Of a stretch of DNA of 38,487 nucleotides, positions 1 through 10,300 are shown in pieces. The stretch covers positions 295,303 through 333,789 of the forward strand of contig NW_023365714.1 in assembly GCF_000003815.2 (NCBI RefSeq). The letters are read 5' to 3'. The stretch is from Branchiostoma floridae. Lineage: Eukaryota > Chordata > Leptocardii > Amphioxiformes > Branchiostomatidae. Position numbers and translations under genes: made by a program. Position 1 is the stretch's first letter, and every line of letters starts with the position of its first letter. The notes beneath the pieces are model-generated. The model did not search any database. It saw nothing but the letters and a program-made list of their open reading frames with translations, and had not been told where the DNA came from.

Positions 1-330
1 CGAGCTGCCATTCGGCGCCATTCAGGTGACCTCAATACGACAGTAATTGCCCCAGGTGCGGCCAAGGTACTGTAGGTTTTGAACCAACCACACCGCACCA
101 TCGCACGTGTGGCGGGTTCTTTAACGTGCCTGGGGTATGGCTCTCACCAGACATGGGACCTCCATTTAACGTCCTATCTGAGGGACGGCCCCTAGCCGTA
201 GCTAGGTACTCACTTTCACCTGATTAAAGTGAGGAAAGTCGTGTAAAGTGCCTTTCCCAAGGACACAAGATCGGTGACACGCAGCTGGATTCGAACCCGC
301 AACCTCTTGGTTGTAAAACAGTGTCACAAA
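1..330 (-). mobile_element. tRNA-related dispersed repeat (SINE-like), copy 1
   Basis: On the minus strand a pol III B-box-like GGGTTCGAATCC (about 288-299) heads a sequence that continues leftward to the window edge. A second, shorter and diverged copy of the left part lies at about 37,440-37,612 (shared blocks AATTGCCCCAGGTG and GGGTTCTTTAA). The two copies and the B box indicate an interspersed repeat family. Confidence 0.6.
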
Positions 331-716
331 AACAACATGCTGAAAACTATTATCTTCAAACGACACGACTGACATATATGTAACAGCGACCCTGTTCAAG
401 CTGATAGTTAGTTTGCTGTTGGTCAGGAAAGAGAACCATAATTTGGATCCCTGCTGGAGTTCTGCTAGCTTTGTCTGCCCGGTGTCACTGCCAGTAATTT
501 CTTCACCAAGCTGAAGAATACTTCAGCTCAAAATATCACTTAAGAAGATAAAACTTAAATAGTACAGAGTTATCTACACTCATCTACACTCAACCGTGGT
601 TTAAAAAAGAAGGTGTTCCATATCAACGCTACTAGTACTGTTGCTGTTGCTGTAAACTGTTTGTAAATAATTACAGAAACACACCCAGCCCCAACCTCGC
701 CCCCCTCCCCCCTTAC

Positions 717-788
717 CTGTGTTCTGCGCAGTTCTCTCTGCTGTTTCTTAGCTACTTCTTCAGGAGTCTCCCTCTTAAACAGCGGCAT
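717..788 (-). CDS. CHMP2B: CHMP2B-like ESCRT-III subunit, first coding exon (partial gene)
   Basis: The exon encodes 24 residues starting MPLFKRETPEEV and ending RELRRTQ, followed directly by a consensus donor GTAAGG. Vertebrate CHMP2B begins with a similar segment (SLFKKKTVDDV, then NRELRGTQ), so both the N-terminal basic helix and the position of the RELR-TQ stretch agree. CHMP2B is a cytosolic ESCRT-III subunit that polymerises on endosomal membranes during multivesicular-body sorting and membrane scission. The start was chosen because it is the only ATG ahead of this peptide. The remaining exons lie beyond the left edge and none is visible in bases 1-700. CHMP2A is the main alternative but its N-terminus matches less well. 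Family assignment is from recalled sequences, not a search. Confidence 0.72.
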
Positions 789-990
789 CTTTAACTCCTT
801 CTTCTCTCACGACGTCTTAAGACTTAAATTCTTCGCTTCGCGCCCACAAAAGTACGCCTTGGCAGACCGAGTGTAGAAGTTCTGTGTAAGAATGTTGTTA
901 GCTGATTGACCTGCCGATGACTCACAGTCACGCGACCCGGAAGTGATTTATGTTTTACCTGATGACTCAAAACAGTCGCTGTTGAGCCGC
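789..990 (-). promoter_or_regulatory. Probable CHMP2B-like promoter and 5' UTR
   Basis: This stretch lies directly upstream of the CHMP2B-like ATG. It contains an ETS-type motif CCGGAAGTG (937-945), an AP-1-like TGACTCA (918-924), several CpGs and a pyrimidine-rich leader next to the start codon. No TATA box is evident. The arrangement suits a housekeeping gene; the transcription start is inferred. Confidence 0.5.
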
Positions 991-1099
991 TGGTTGGTTA
1001 GCGTCAAGGTATTGGGGCTGTTAATGTTTGTTTCTACCCCGCCTGCTTTTTTTTCCATTGTTTTAAGGACTTCTAACCTTTTTTAAACGTACAGATTGG

Positions 1100-1685
1100 A
1101 TTTAGAAATTCGCCGCTAACAGAGAACTGTACACAATGTCTTGGGCGCAAATCATATCCACCTAAAACAGATCCAAGTAAAAACACAACAAAGAAAGTTC
1201 TCCATGCTGTTCAGGTGTCCGCAAATTTGGAATAGTTTAAGTCAAACCTTACATCTTTGTCATTCATTACCCATCTTCAAAAACCTGTTAAAAAGGTCAT
1301 TATTAGATAATCAAACACTTAATTAATCTCCTTTTCATTGTTCTTCTATTTCAACATTTTTAGTTGTTACATTTCATATGATAATATATTCTTATTTCAT
1401 TCATTTAATTTATTTCGTTATGATATTTGCTTAGTTATTGAAATATTGTAAGTTCCTTCCTTTTTGTTAATTGATATAATACTTTTGGTTACATTATTGT
1501 CTTATGTATAATGTTTTTCACGTCTATCCAATCTTTATAAGCTTATGAATTGTTTAATTGTGTTATGATTTGTCATTTTTTGGGAAGACTATGTATAAGC
1601 CACAAGGATTTTTTCCTCCCCGTTCTTTTATCCTTTAATTTGTTGTATGCTATCTTTTTTAAAGATTGTGCAAAATAGATAAATC
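1100..1685 (+). mobile_element. 3' remnant of a non-LTR retrotransposon (RT ORF tail)
   Basis: An open stretch at 1141-1326 encodes a peptide with QQRKFSMLFRCPQIWNSL followed by LPIFKNLLKRSLL. The pattern F...G/CP..WNSLP...S...FK..LK..L is the typical C-terminal tail of the reverse-transcriptase ORF of RTE/CR1/L2-type elements. It ends at a stop and is followed by an AT-rich tail to about 1685. Only the 3' end is present, so this is a 5'-truncated dead copy. Clade is not resolved. Confidence 0.65.
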
Positions 1686-1689
1686 CAAC

Positions 1690-2740
1690 AGGACATAACC
1701 CAATATCTGCTTGGATACCTAATACATTAACGCCAACCCACAGAAGCCGATGGCCTGTTCCACAATTCCATAGAATAGGGGTGTTTTAAATAAATCGTAA
1801 AACGTCGGAAAGGCCACGTATAATTGTGGTATGATGTTTATCTATTTCAAACTCTTTTATTTTCCTTTGGCACATGTATGACATAATTTGCCAGGCTGTG
1901 TCAATTTTACAGTTATTTCTCAAGATACCCCATGAAATATGAATAGAATGGAACAATCCAATGATGATCTTGTTCCCAGTGTCTTTCGTAGGTTATTGAA
2001 AGAAAAAGTACGGAGTCTGTAAAAAATGTCCTAAACATGTATTTTTCTGCATTACTGTGAAAAACTTTCCTCAGAAAGTGTAGATAAATGTGTCTGGAGC
2101 CTGCTGGGCGACAATGGAGGTAAATTTGGCGGGAAACGCGCCGTGAAGAGTGAACGACAGCAACTCAACTGAGCGGACGCGTTTCAAGGTCACGAGCGGT
2201 AAGACTGTCAAAACTTTCTGACATTTCTGAGGGAAAAGTCGAACTAAAATTGACTCATTTGATTTAAAGTTTCGATGGACACGTTCTTCATAAGTTAACC
2301 AGTAAATGCTGAGGAATTATTTCGTGTTTTGGTCCCTTTTTAATGACAATTTATGGGGAAAATTCAGAGAAATATTTTTGCAGACGACATTTTGGAAACA
2401 TTTCACATTTTCAGATGGATTTCCTTGACTATTTTCCAAAAGTACTTAGTTACACTGTTTACCTCCTGTGCGACTTTTCCTCCGCTTGGCAGCAATTTCC
2501 ACAATGTCTGAGGAAACGGAATTTGGCAGTCATTTGCGCTAGCCTGAGCTGTCGTTACAAGGAAATATCATTGTGCGTAGTACGTCTTAGGCGTTTCTCA
2601 TATGACTTTAAAGGGTATTTTGCTGGTAAGCAAGGATGTTAAAAGATCCTTGTTACTATTTTTATGCATGGCAGCTTGTGCGATGTAATGCATTTACAGT
2701 TCTTTCTACCAGAAATATAATGCCCGTCTCTATTTTGCAG
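1690..2740. other. Intergenic stretch, no gene recognised
   Basis: No recognisable coding exon was found on either strand. The only notable content is the E2F-type promoter candidate at about 2100-2200. An open stretch at 2343-2642 on the plus strand resembles nothing I recognise and has no codon-like bias. Confidence 0.5.
2095..2210 (+). promoter_or_regulatory. Candidate promoter or first exon with a perfect E2F site
   Basis: TTTGGCGGGAAA (2125-2136) is a perfect E2F/DP consensus, followed within 70 bp by several CpGs and a donor-like GCG|GTAAGA (GT at 2199-2200). This could be the promoter and untranslated first exon of a plus-strand, cell-cycle-regulated transcript. No downstream coding exon was recognised, so the gene is unknown. 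Confidence 0.4.
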
Positions 2741-2763
2741 TGGTTATGTAAAATTTTAGTGTC

Positions 2764-3300
2764 TGAATATACTATTCATAGAAACGCTACTGTTTCTGGT
2801 GCTGAACTGAATATACTATTCATAGAAACGCTACTGTTTCTGGTGCTGAACACTAAAGGCAGCCCCACACACAAACCTGCCCCTGGTGCTGAACACTAAA
2901 GGCAGCCACACACACAAACCTGTCCCTGGTGCTGAACACTAAAGGCACACACACACATTTACCTGTCCCTGGTGCTGAACACTAAAGGCACACACACACA
3001 CACACACAAACCTGTCCCTGGTGCTGAACACTAAAGGCACACACACACACAAACCTGTCCCTGGTGCTGAACACTTAAGGCACACACACACACACACACA
3101 CACACACCTGCTCCTGGTGCTGAACATTAAAGGCATCACACACACACACACACACACACACAAACCTGTCCCTAGTGCTGAACACTAAAGGCATGCACAC
3201 ACACACACACAAACCTGTCCCTGGTGCTGAACACCATTCCTGCACACACACACACACCTGTCCCTGAACACTATAGGCACACACACACACACACACATAG
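2764..3300. repeat. Compound minisatellite with (CA)n runs
   Basis: A tandem duplication of about 45 bp containing TACTATTCATAGAAACGC (2764-2850) leads into about nine units of 35-55 bp. Each unit pairs CCTGTCCCTGGTGCTGAAC with a variable CA run. Open frames across it are artefacts of the repeat. Confidence 0.9.
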
Positions 3301-4380
3301 GTCTTGTCACACTGACAAGGCTGGGGCGGGGGGTATCGTCACACTGACAATTTTATAGCACTGTTAGGATTTTGAAAGAAAACTCAGTGAGCCTTCTTGT
3401 GCCCAGGGCACTTCTAGAAAAGATTTCTGGATAAGATACACGGAGGGTTAAAGTTTTACTAAGAATGGACACTTTTTGAAAGTATAGACTGTTTTTATGT
3501 ACACAAAAACTACGACCGTTCAGGAAAGGGACCTTAGCACCGGCTCCTTGTGTTGTTTGAGTCATGAATTGACACATCACACTAATTTCGAAGGAAAACT
3601 CCCCAAATAACAACACGGACAAGTGATGATGGTATATTTATTGTCACATGAACATCCCACAAGCGTTACCTACATGTGTCAGTCGAAGCGTCTGGATATA
3701 TCTATAAAACTAGAAGCTCCACTTCTGATCCTGAAGACTGACATTTGTTTTTCTGTCTGAGTTACTATCTAACATTTCCAGCTGTTTGTTTCACAGCAGA
3801 GGCTGCAGCTGCAACTGGCTGGTTGCAAAACCAATTGTTGTTTATTATCATTTTTGTATTTGGTCACAACTGTCACATCTTACTTCAGTGGTGATGTGTG
3901 TTGCCAAATTTAGATGGTTTTCCCCAAACCAGCCGGTTGTGTGTGTTGCCGAATTAACTTGGTTTTCTACAATCCAGCCGGTTTTGTAGGTTTCCTACAA
4001 TCCAGCCGGTTTTGTAGGTTTCCTACAGTCCAGCCGGTTTGGTGCTGCGTGCCTCCGCCTGTCCCAGTGCGGGTACTGCAAACTGCCCTGCTACAATATA
4101 GCACACAACGTCAACATGCTTGCCGAAATGTCCTCACATATAACTGCATGTTCTTAGAAAGGAAATAGATTTACTTCTGATAATCTCTTCACAAAAATAA
4201 GACATCTGCTATAATTACGTATTATTCACCTTTCCTTGCCTTTGGCGGAATATTTGGTTCATTGGACCCTCTGAACTTTGAACTTTAAACCCTTAAATGT
4301 CTGGAAGATTCGGAGTGACCTGTTCAAAGGTCAAGTCGGTCACATCATGTCGCAGACAGATCCGCTCTGAAATCGCATTA
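3301..4380. other. Intergenic stretch, no gene recognised
   Basis: No coding exon was recognised. A short imperfect repeat with CCAGCCGGTTTTGTAGG lies at about 3930-4040. The open frames at 3353-3622 (minus) and 3786-4168 (plus) resemble no family I know. Confidence 0.5.
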
Positions 4381-4515
4381 CCTTATAAGGAAATCGCCTG
4401 TTCTTAAAAGGAAATTGCTTGTCCTTATAAGGAAATTGCCTGTCCTTATAAGGAGATCCCTTGTCCTTATAAGGAAATCCCTTGTCCTTATAAGGACATT
4501 GCTTTTCCTCATAAG
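4381..4515. repeat. 21-bp minisatellite carrying CArG boxes
   Basis: Perfect CCTTATAAGG palindromes lie at 4381-4390, 4423-4432, 4444-4453, 4465-4474 and 4486-4495, with degenerate copies near 4404 and 4507. The last four are spaced exactly 21 bp. CC(A/T)6GG is the SRF-binding CArG consensus, so the array may be a clustered SRF site as well as a repeat. Confidence 0.85.
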
Positions 4516-4639
4516 GTCCCTCTCAACATCGTCTCAGATTCTACAGAGTTCACATGACATTACTTTCATCTGCATTGGTCCAACTTATATACTCATTATA
4601 TACTCATTAATCATCATCATCATCAATACTTACAGACAC

Positions 4640-4990
4640 AGCTGATTGGTTAGTCATTGACCAATCAAGCGCTGACATTTCCTTATCGAGCAATAAAACC
4701 CAGCATTTCATTGGCTAACACAAACCTGGCTGTATGGAATTTGGCAAGGTTGGAGATGCAAAGTATGATTTACTAGTGGTAAATTGTAAAAGCAACGTCT
4801 TTAGTTTTAGAGGACCAATTATTACACTGATTCCTGGCTGCTTTCTGATTGGTGCACAGCGCACCAATCATTACACTGATTCCTAGCTGCTTTTTGATTG
4901 GTGCAAAGCGCACCAATCATGACATTAAAACTTCATGCTGCTTTCTGATTGGTGACACTGATTCCTGGCTGCTTTCTGATTGGCCCACAG
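4640..4990. promoter_or_regulatory. Cluster of CCAAT boxes, two as 9-bp stem-loops
   Basis: About ten ATTGG/CCAAT motifs occur in 350 bp. Two perfect inverted repeats, GATTGGTGC-5 nt-GCACCAATC at 4847-4869 and 4896-4918, can form hairpins. A related pair GATTGG...CCAATC lies near 4643-4665. CCAAT is the NF-Y site. Part of the density comes from an imperfect tandem repeat (CTGATTCCTGGCTGCTTTCT), so selection for NF-Y is not shown. Confidence 0.5.
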
Positions 4991-5014
4991 TGCACCGCAC
5001 CGATTAAATCAATT

Positions 5015-5315
5015 CTATACTGCTTTCCGTTCCTGCCTGATTCTGACACATCTCCGATACTGCCTGATTCTGACACATTTCCGTTACTGCCTGATTCTGA
5101 CACATTTCCGTTACTGCCTGATTCTGACACGTTTCCGTTCCTGCCTGATTCTGACACATTTCCGTTACTGCCTGATTCTGACACATTTCCGTTACTGCTT
5201 GATTCTGACACATTTCCGTTCCTGTCTGATTCTAATTCAGACACGTTTCCGTTACTGCCTGATTTTGACACATTTCCGTTCCTGCCTGATTCTGACACGT
5301 TTCACAGCCAGCGAT
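5015..5315. repeat. 27-bp minisatellite
   Basis: About eleven units of TGCCTGATTCTGACACATT plus TTCCGTTAC. The period is divisible by three, so several frames stay open by chance; I do not call a protein. Confidence 0.9.
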
Positions 5316-5319
5316 TTTG

Positions 5320-5884
5320 CACAGTACAGCAACAACAACAACAGCAAGGCTTAGTTTGGCAATGTACACAACTATAGTCTATCCATTCTCTACAATCTGA
5401 ATATATATAATATATCATATATTTATGAATTGAGTTTCTAAATCTGCTCGTTTAATCTCCCTTCCCCATTACATTGCAAAAAACAACAACCTCTAAGGAT
5501 AGAAATTATATTTGAGCCTCAAATAAATATGTACAATATAATTTGCTCTATCTGTGCACTTACTGATATGTGCATAAAACAATTATTGCATTCACAGCAA
5601 CCATGGTGCACAAATGGTTGCATTTAAACAGTTGCAAAATTATTGCCTTTACACAGGTGCAAAATGATTGCATTTACACGATGGCAAACTACACCAACAA
5701 CAGTAATTATTGCAGCATGAATTCAATCAAAGAACCTGTGGATATATTCATAGCTTCTCAATTCTTTACCCCACATGGAATGTCCTTCCAGCCTAATGCT
5801 GGCAATGAAGAATAGTGGTAACCATATGTAGTAACCATGGCAACATATGAGGATGGGTAAGTATATGGTAAAGAATAACTGTTA
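5320..5884. other. AT-rich stretch, no gene recognised
   Basis: Contains CAACAA and short TGCAAAATGATTGCATT-type repeats (about 5580-5690) only. No polyadenylation signal convincingly tied to the kinase gene is seen. Confidence 0.5.
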
Positions 5885-6935
5885 CCAGTGGTACAGGCTC
5901 ATGTACTACAGTCCAGTGGTACAGGCTGTCATGTACTACAGTCCAGTGGTACAGGTTGTCATGTACTACAGTCCAGTGGTACAGGCTCATGTACTACAGT
6001 CCAGTGGTACAGGCTCATGTACTACAGTCCAGTGGTACAGGCTGTCATGTACTACAGTCCAGTGGTACAGGCTCATGTACTACAGTCCAGTGGTACAGGC
6101 TCATGTACTACAGTCCAGTGGTACAGGCTGTCATGTACTACAGTCCAGTGGTACAGGCTCATGTACTACAGTCCAGTGGTACAGGCTCATGTACTACAGT
6201 CCAGTGGTACAGGCTCATGTACTACAGTCCAGTGGTACAGGCTGTCATGTACTACAGTCCAGTGGTACAGGCTGTCATATACTACAGTCCAGTGGTACAG
6301 GCTGTCATGTGCTACAGTCCAGTGGTACAGGCTGTCATGTACTACAGTCCAGTGGTACAGGCTCATGTACTACAGTCCAGTGGTACAGGCTCATGTACTA
6401 CAGTCCAGTGGTACAGGCTCATGTACTACAGTCCAGTGGTACAGGCTCATGTACTACAGTCCAGTGGTACAGGCTCATGTACTACAGTCCAGTGGTACAG
6501 GCTCATGTAGTACAGTCCAGTGGTACAGGCTGTCATGTACTACAGTCCAGTGGTACAGGCTGTCATGTGCTACAGTCCAGTGGTACAGGTTGTCATGTAC
6601 TACAGTCCAGTGGTACAGGCTCATGTACTACAGTCCAGTGGTACAGGCTGTCATGTGCTACAGTCCAGTGGTACAGGCTGTCATGTACTACAGTCCAGTG
6701 GTACAGGCTCATGTACTACAGTCCAGTGGTACAGGCTGTCATGTACTACAGTCCAGTGGTACAGGCTGTCATGTACTACAGTCCAGTGGTACAGGCTCAT
6801 GTACTACAGTCCAGTGGTACAGGCTGTCATGTACTACAGTCCAGTGGTACAGGCTCATGTACTACAGTCCAGTGGTACATGTACTACAGTCCAGTGGTAC
6901 AGGCTCATGTACTACAGTCCAGTGGTACAGAGTCT
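5885..6935. repeat. 28/30-bp VNTR, roughly 36 units
   Basis: Units of CATGTACTACAGTCCAGTGG plus TACAGGCT alternate between 28 bp and a 30-bp form with an extra GT before CATG. Copies are nearly identical, so the array is young or homogenised. Two units near the right end are fused by a shorter deletion (about 6880). All long open frames here are repeat artefacts. Confidence 0.95.
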
Positions 6936-6939
6936 GCTA

Positions 6940-7277
6940 ACCATATAATGTTCCTGGTAGGTGCTGTGATAATAAGCTATGTACTTGTTACATCCCTAAT
7001 TACCTAGACTTGCCCTGTCACCACCAGTTATATTCTGTTTGCATGACAAGATTCTTACGACTACCTAGGGTCATCCAAGGGTCAGCCCCAGGGAACTGTG
7101 GGATACCAGNNNNNNNNNNNNNNNNNNNNNNNNNNNNNNNNNNNNNNNNNNNNNNNNNNNNNNNNNNNNNNNNNNNNNNNNNNNNNNNNNNNNNNNNNNN
7201 NNNNNNNNNTGTGGGATATCCTGATGGGCAGCTGCCCTGCATCAGGAGGCTTCTGGGATATGGGTTCAGAGGTCGTC
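6940..7277 (-). other. Probable 3' UTR of the diacylglycerol kinase gene, with a gap
   Basis: This lies directly downstream of the kinase stop codon. It is interrupted by 100 Ns (7110-7209). No AATAAA on the minus strand was found in the readable part, so the 3' end is not placed. Confidence 0.4.
7110..7209. other. Assembly gap of 100 N
   Basis: Exactly 100 Ns, the conventional length for a gap of unknown size. Both flanks contain TGTGGGATA followed by C or T (7097-7106 and 7210-7219), suggesting an unassembled tandem repeat. Confidence 1.
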
Positions 7278-7397
7278 TCAGACAGCTGTTTCCTGGTTTT
7301 CCTCGGTGGTTGCTAGGATATACTGCTCCTGACCTTTCAGGTAGTCGGCAAGGTCACGGTCATTGGCCTTCAGCGACAGCAGTCGGGGCGTGTTGCC
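7278..7397 (-). CDS. DGKZ/DGKI: DGK exon 31: C-terminus with ETAV PDZ ligand
   Basis: The exon encodes 39 residues and a TGA stop, starting [10 protein letters not shown] and ending EENQETAV. Acceptor CAG lies at 7398-7400, phase 0. GNTPR continues the last ankyrin repeat (human GDTPR or GKTPQ). The terminal ETAV is a class I PDZ ligand, identical to vertebrate DGKZ and DGKI, which use it to bind syntrophins and PSD-95-type scaffolds. Confidence 0.93.
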   Translation of the reverse strand, partial: GNTPRLLSLKANDRDLADYLKGQEQYILATTEENQETAV

Positions 7398-10300
7398 CTG
7401 GTAACAGTAAACAACAAACAGGTGAGACAAATGTCCAGAGAAACAGCAGATGCTGTTCTCAGCCCCTCAAATTACTACAATGACTTTGACAGCAATGTTG
7501 ACCTTCAGGGTCAAAGTTGTTTTAAAATAAGCATAAATCTACGGTATCATGAGAAACCTACTCCAACAGAGGGGGGTCTGTAAAACCCCGTCAACCCAGT
7601 GAGGGGTCTGTAGCACGGGGGGTGGGGGGTTCTGTAGCAGAGGGGGGTCTGTAGCAGAGGGGGTCTGTAGCAGCAGGGGGGTCAGTAGCAGCAGGGGGGT
7701 CAGTAGCAGAGGGGGGTCTGTAGCAGAGGGGGTCTATAGCAGCAGGGGGGATTTCTGTAAAACACATATGGGGGGGGGGGGTATCTGTAAAACACCTACG
7801 TTTGAATCTCTGCACGTGACCTTTGCCCCCGCAGCAACCAGCATGCAGCAGATGGACCTTCTCTGGTAGCTGGCAGCCTTGTGCAGGGGGGTCTGGCCCC
7901 TGTAAAATAAAACACCCCCTGTAAATGTGCAGCCTTGTGCAGGGGGGTCTGGCCCCTGTAAAATAAAACACCCCAGTAAATGTGCAGCCTTGAGGGGGGG
8001 GGGTGTCCACAAGCCGACTATGTAAGTGGAAACCAATTTTGACCCTGTAGAATGTACTGACCTTGAACCTATGTTCCTTCTCATTTCATGATCCACACTA
8101 TTGTTCTACTGTTACCTGGCAACAAAGCCATACAGATAACCTTTGTAACCATGACAACAGATCCATGCAGCTAACTTTTGTTACCTGCCAATTGACATGA
8201 TTCAGAAGAAAAAACTCACTTCTCATAGTCTGAGACTTCCAGCAGGGAGGGAGGCCCTGCAGAGGACAGACAGAATCAACATGATAAACTGGCACACAAA
8301 TATCACAGATTGGGACAAAATATCTCAAAATGATTAGAATATGATTATTATGATTTACTAATAAAAACATTGAAAATATCACAAAATATCAGATTATAAC
8401 AGTGTATAAAAAAAGGTACAAAACATCACAAAAGTATTACAAATACCAGATAACTGTAGAATATGAGAAGATATTGCGGATTTCCCACCGTGCTTGAGGA
8501 TGTACTCCACCAGGTCCTTGTGTCCATAGCGCACCGCGTGGTGCAGAGGGGTCATGCCCTGGGGGTCAGAGGTCGTCAGGTCAGCTCCGCTACGCAACAT
8601 CTCAACCAGCTGTAAACAAACAAACAAACAAATAAACAACCCTGATCCCTCCCTGGGGGTCAGAGGTCGTCAAGTCCGCTCCGCTCCGCAAAATTTCTAC
8701 CAGCAAACAAACAAACAAATAAACAACCCTGCCCCTTTCCTGGCTGTTTTGGTCATCAGGTGCGTTCCGCTACGCAATATCTCAACCAGCTGTAAACAAC
8801 AACCAAATAAAGAAATATCAACCATCTTACCCTACCTACTAGGAAAATAAATTACCTTTCGGATAAATACCTAATTCATTTGAACCCTAACCCCAAATAC
8901 AGCACAAACAGAACAAACAAAACACCAGTCCCTAAAAATGGCCACAAACAAAAAAGGATTCTCTTTGCCTCAGACATTTTGTAACATAACAAAACTAACA
9001 CTAAACATTGGTATGATACCTACCATGCCAATCTCCCCTTCTCTGCAAGCCTCCAGCAGTCCTGGAGAAAAATGGAAGTTTGGGCAAAATAAACATCAAA
9101 GTTTTGCTCTGGCTACGCTATAGCCATTACCATGAAACACAAATGGAAGTTTGAGCAAAATAAACATCAAAGTTTTGCTCTTGCTACGCTATAGCCATTA
9201 CCATGAAACACAAAAGCAATGCGGACCCGGCAGTTATGCCTGTAAATGGCAAAAGACAGGACAACAGAAAAAGGCGAGGAAAACTTACGTGCATCTTTTT
9301 CTGATGCGTTTGGGCTACTGCGAAAGAAACACTCTTGTTAGCTTCACAGTAGACCAGGCAAGGAAAGGTGTAATACTAATGAGTACAATCATATAATATC
9401 TACATTATATTGCACCCTACTAAATCAACCCTAACCTTGATTCTAGCTTCTTAGTTCCTATAACACAAAAATAGGTGGGTATTCCCACCTACCAAATATA
9501 TTAAGTATTACTATTAGGATCCATCCATAGATTCTCGAGTTATGCTGTCCACAAAGACACACACATCCACATAAACACATACAGAGAGAGAGAGACACAC
9601 ACACACACACACGCACACACACTCTCACACACGCACACACTCTCACATTCAGTGACACACACACACACACATACATCCACACACACACACAGACACGTAC
9701 ACACATCAAAGCACTCACACACACACATCCACACACACACACATCCACACACACACAAACACACATACGGCACACATTCTGACAGAAATGACACAAAATA
9801 AAACAGAACCCTTGGTGCAGGTTACCTTGCCCCAGGACTGTGTAGTGTGACCGGTCGGGGCTGGCGTCTGCTTGTGTTCGGGGAGCCGGTAAAGACTGGC
9901 GACGCCGGCTCAGACCTGCATACAGGGATACAGGTTCAAGGACACAGGGTCAGGGGTCAAGGACAAGGGGTCATGGACTTGTAGTTTCGAGGTTTTTAAA
10001 AACGGACGGCCGAAAACCAACAGTGTAATTACCATTAACCTCTGACCTTACCTGACACTGCAGACTGGTGGGGAGGACCGGTCCATTTGACCAGGGGGGA
10101 GGCTCTGCACTCTGTCATTTCGTCTTGAAGACCTGGAAATAGGGGTGGGTACCAGTACAGAACATTCAGGTCCGGTCCAGGTCCAGAGGATCAGGTCTGG
10201 ACCTGGACCTGGAGTGTATGTGAATCGGTGATACTCGAATCAATGGTCCATTTAACTTTGAAGGAATCTGTTTGGTGGAGTATTCTACCTTCACATAAAC

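Noticed and set aside
281-330. Functional tRNA gene on the minus strand
   Set aside because: A B box is present but no full cloverleaf could be folded; the sequence matches a dispersed repeat.
5885-6935. CRISPR-like array
   Set aside because: Repeats are contiguous with no unique spacers, and the DNA is clearly eukaryotic.
5847-7007. Long plus-strand open frames of up to 386 codons
   Set aside because: They consist only of the 28/30-bp VNTR, are open in three frames at once and have no non-repeat domain.
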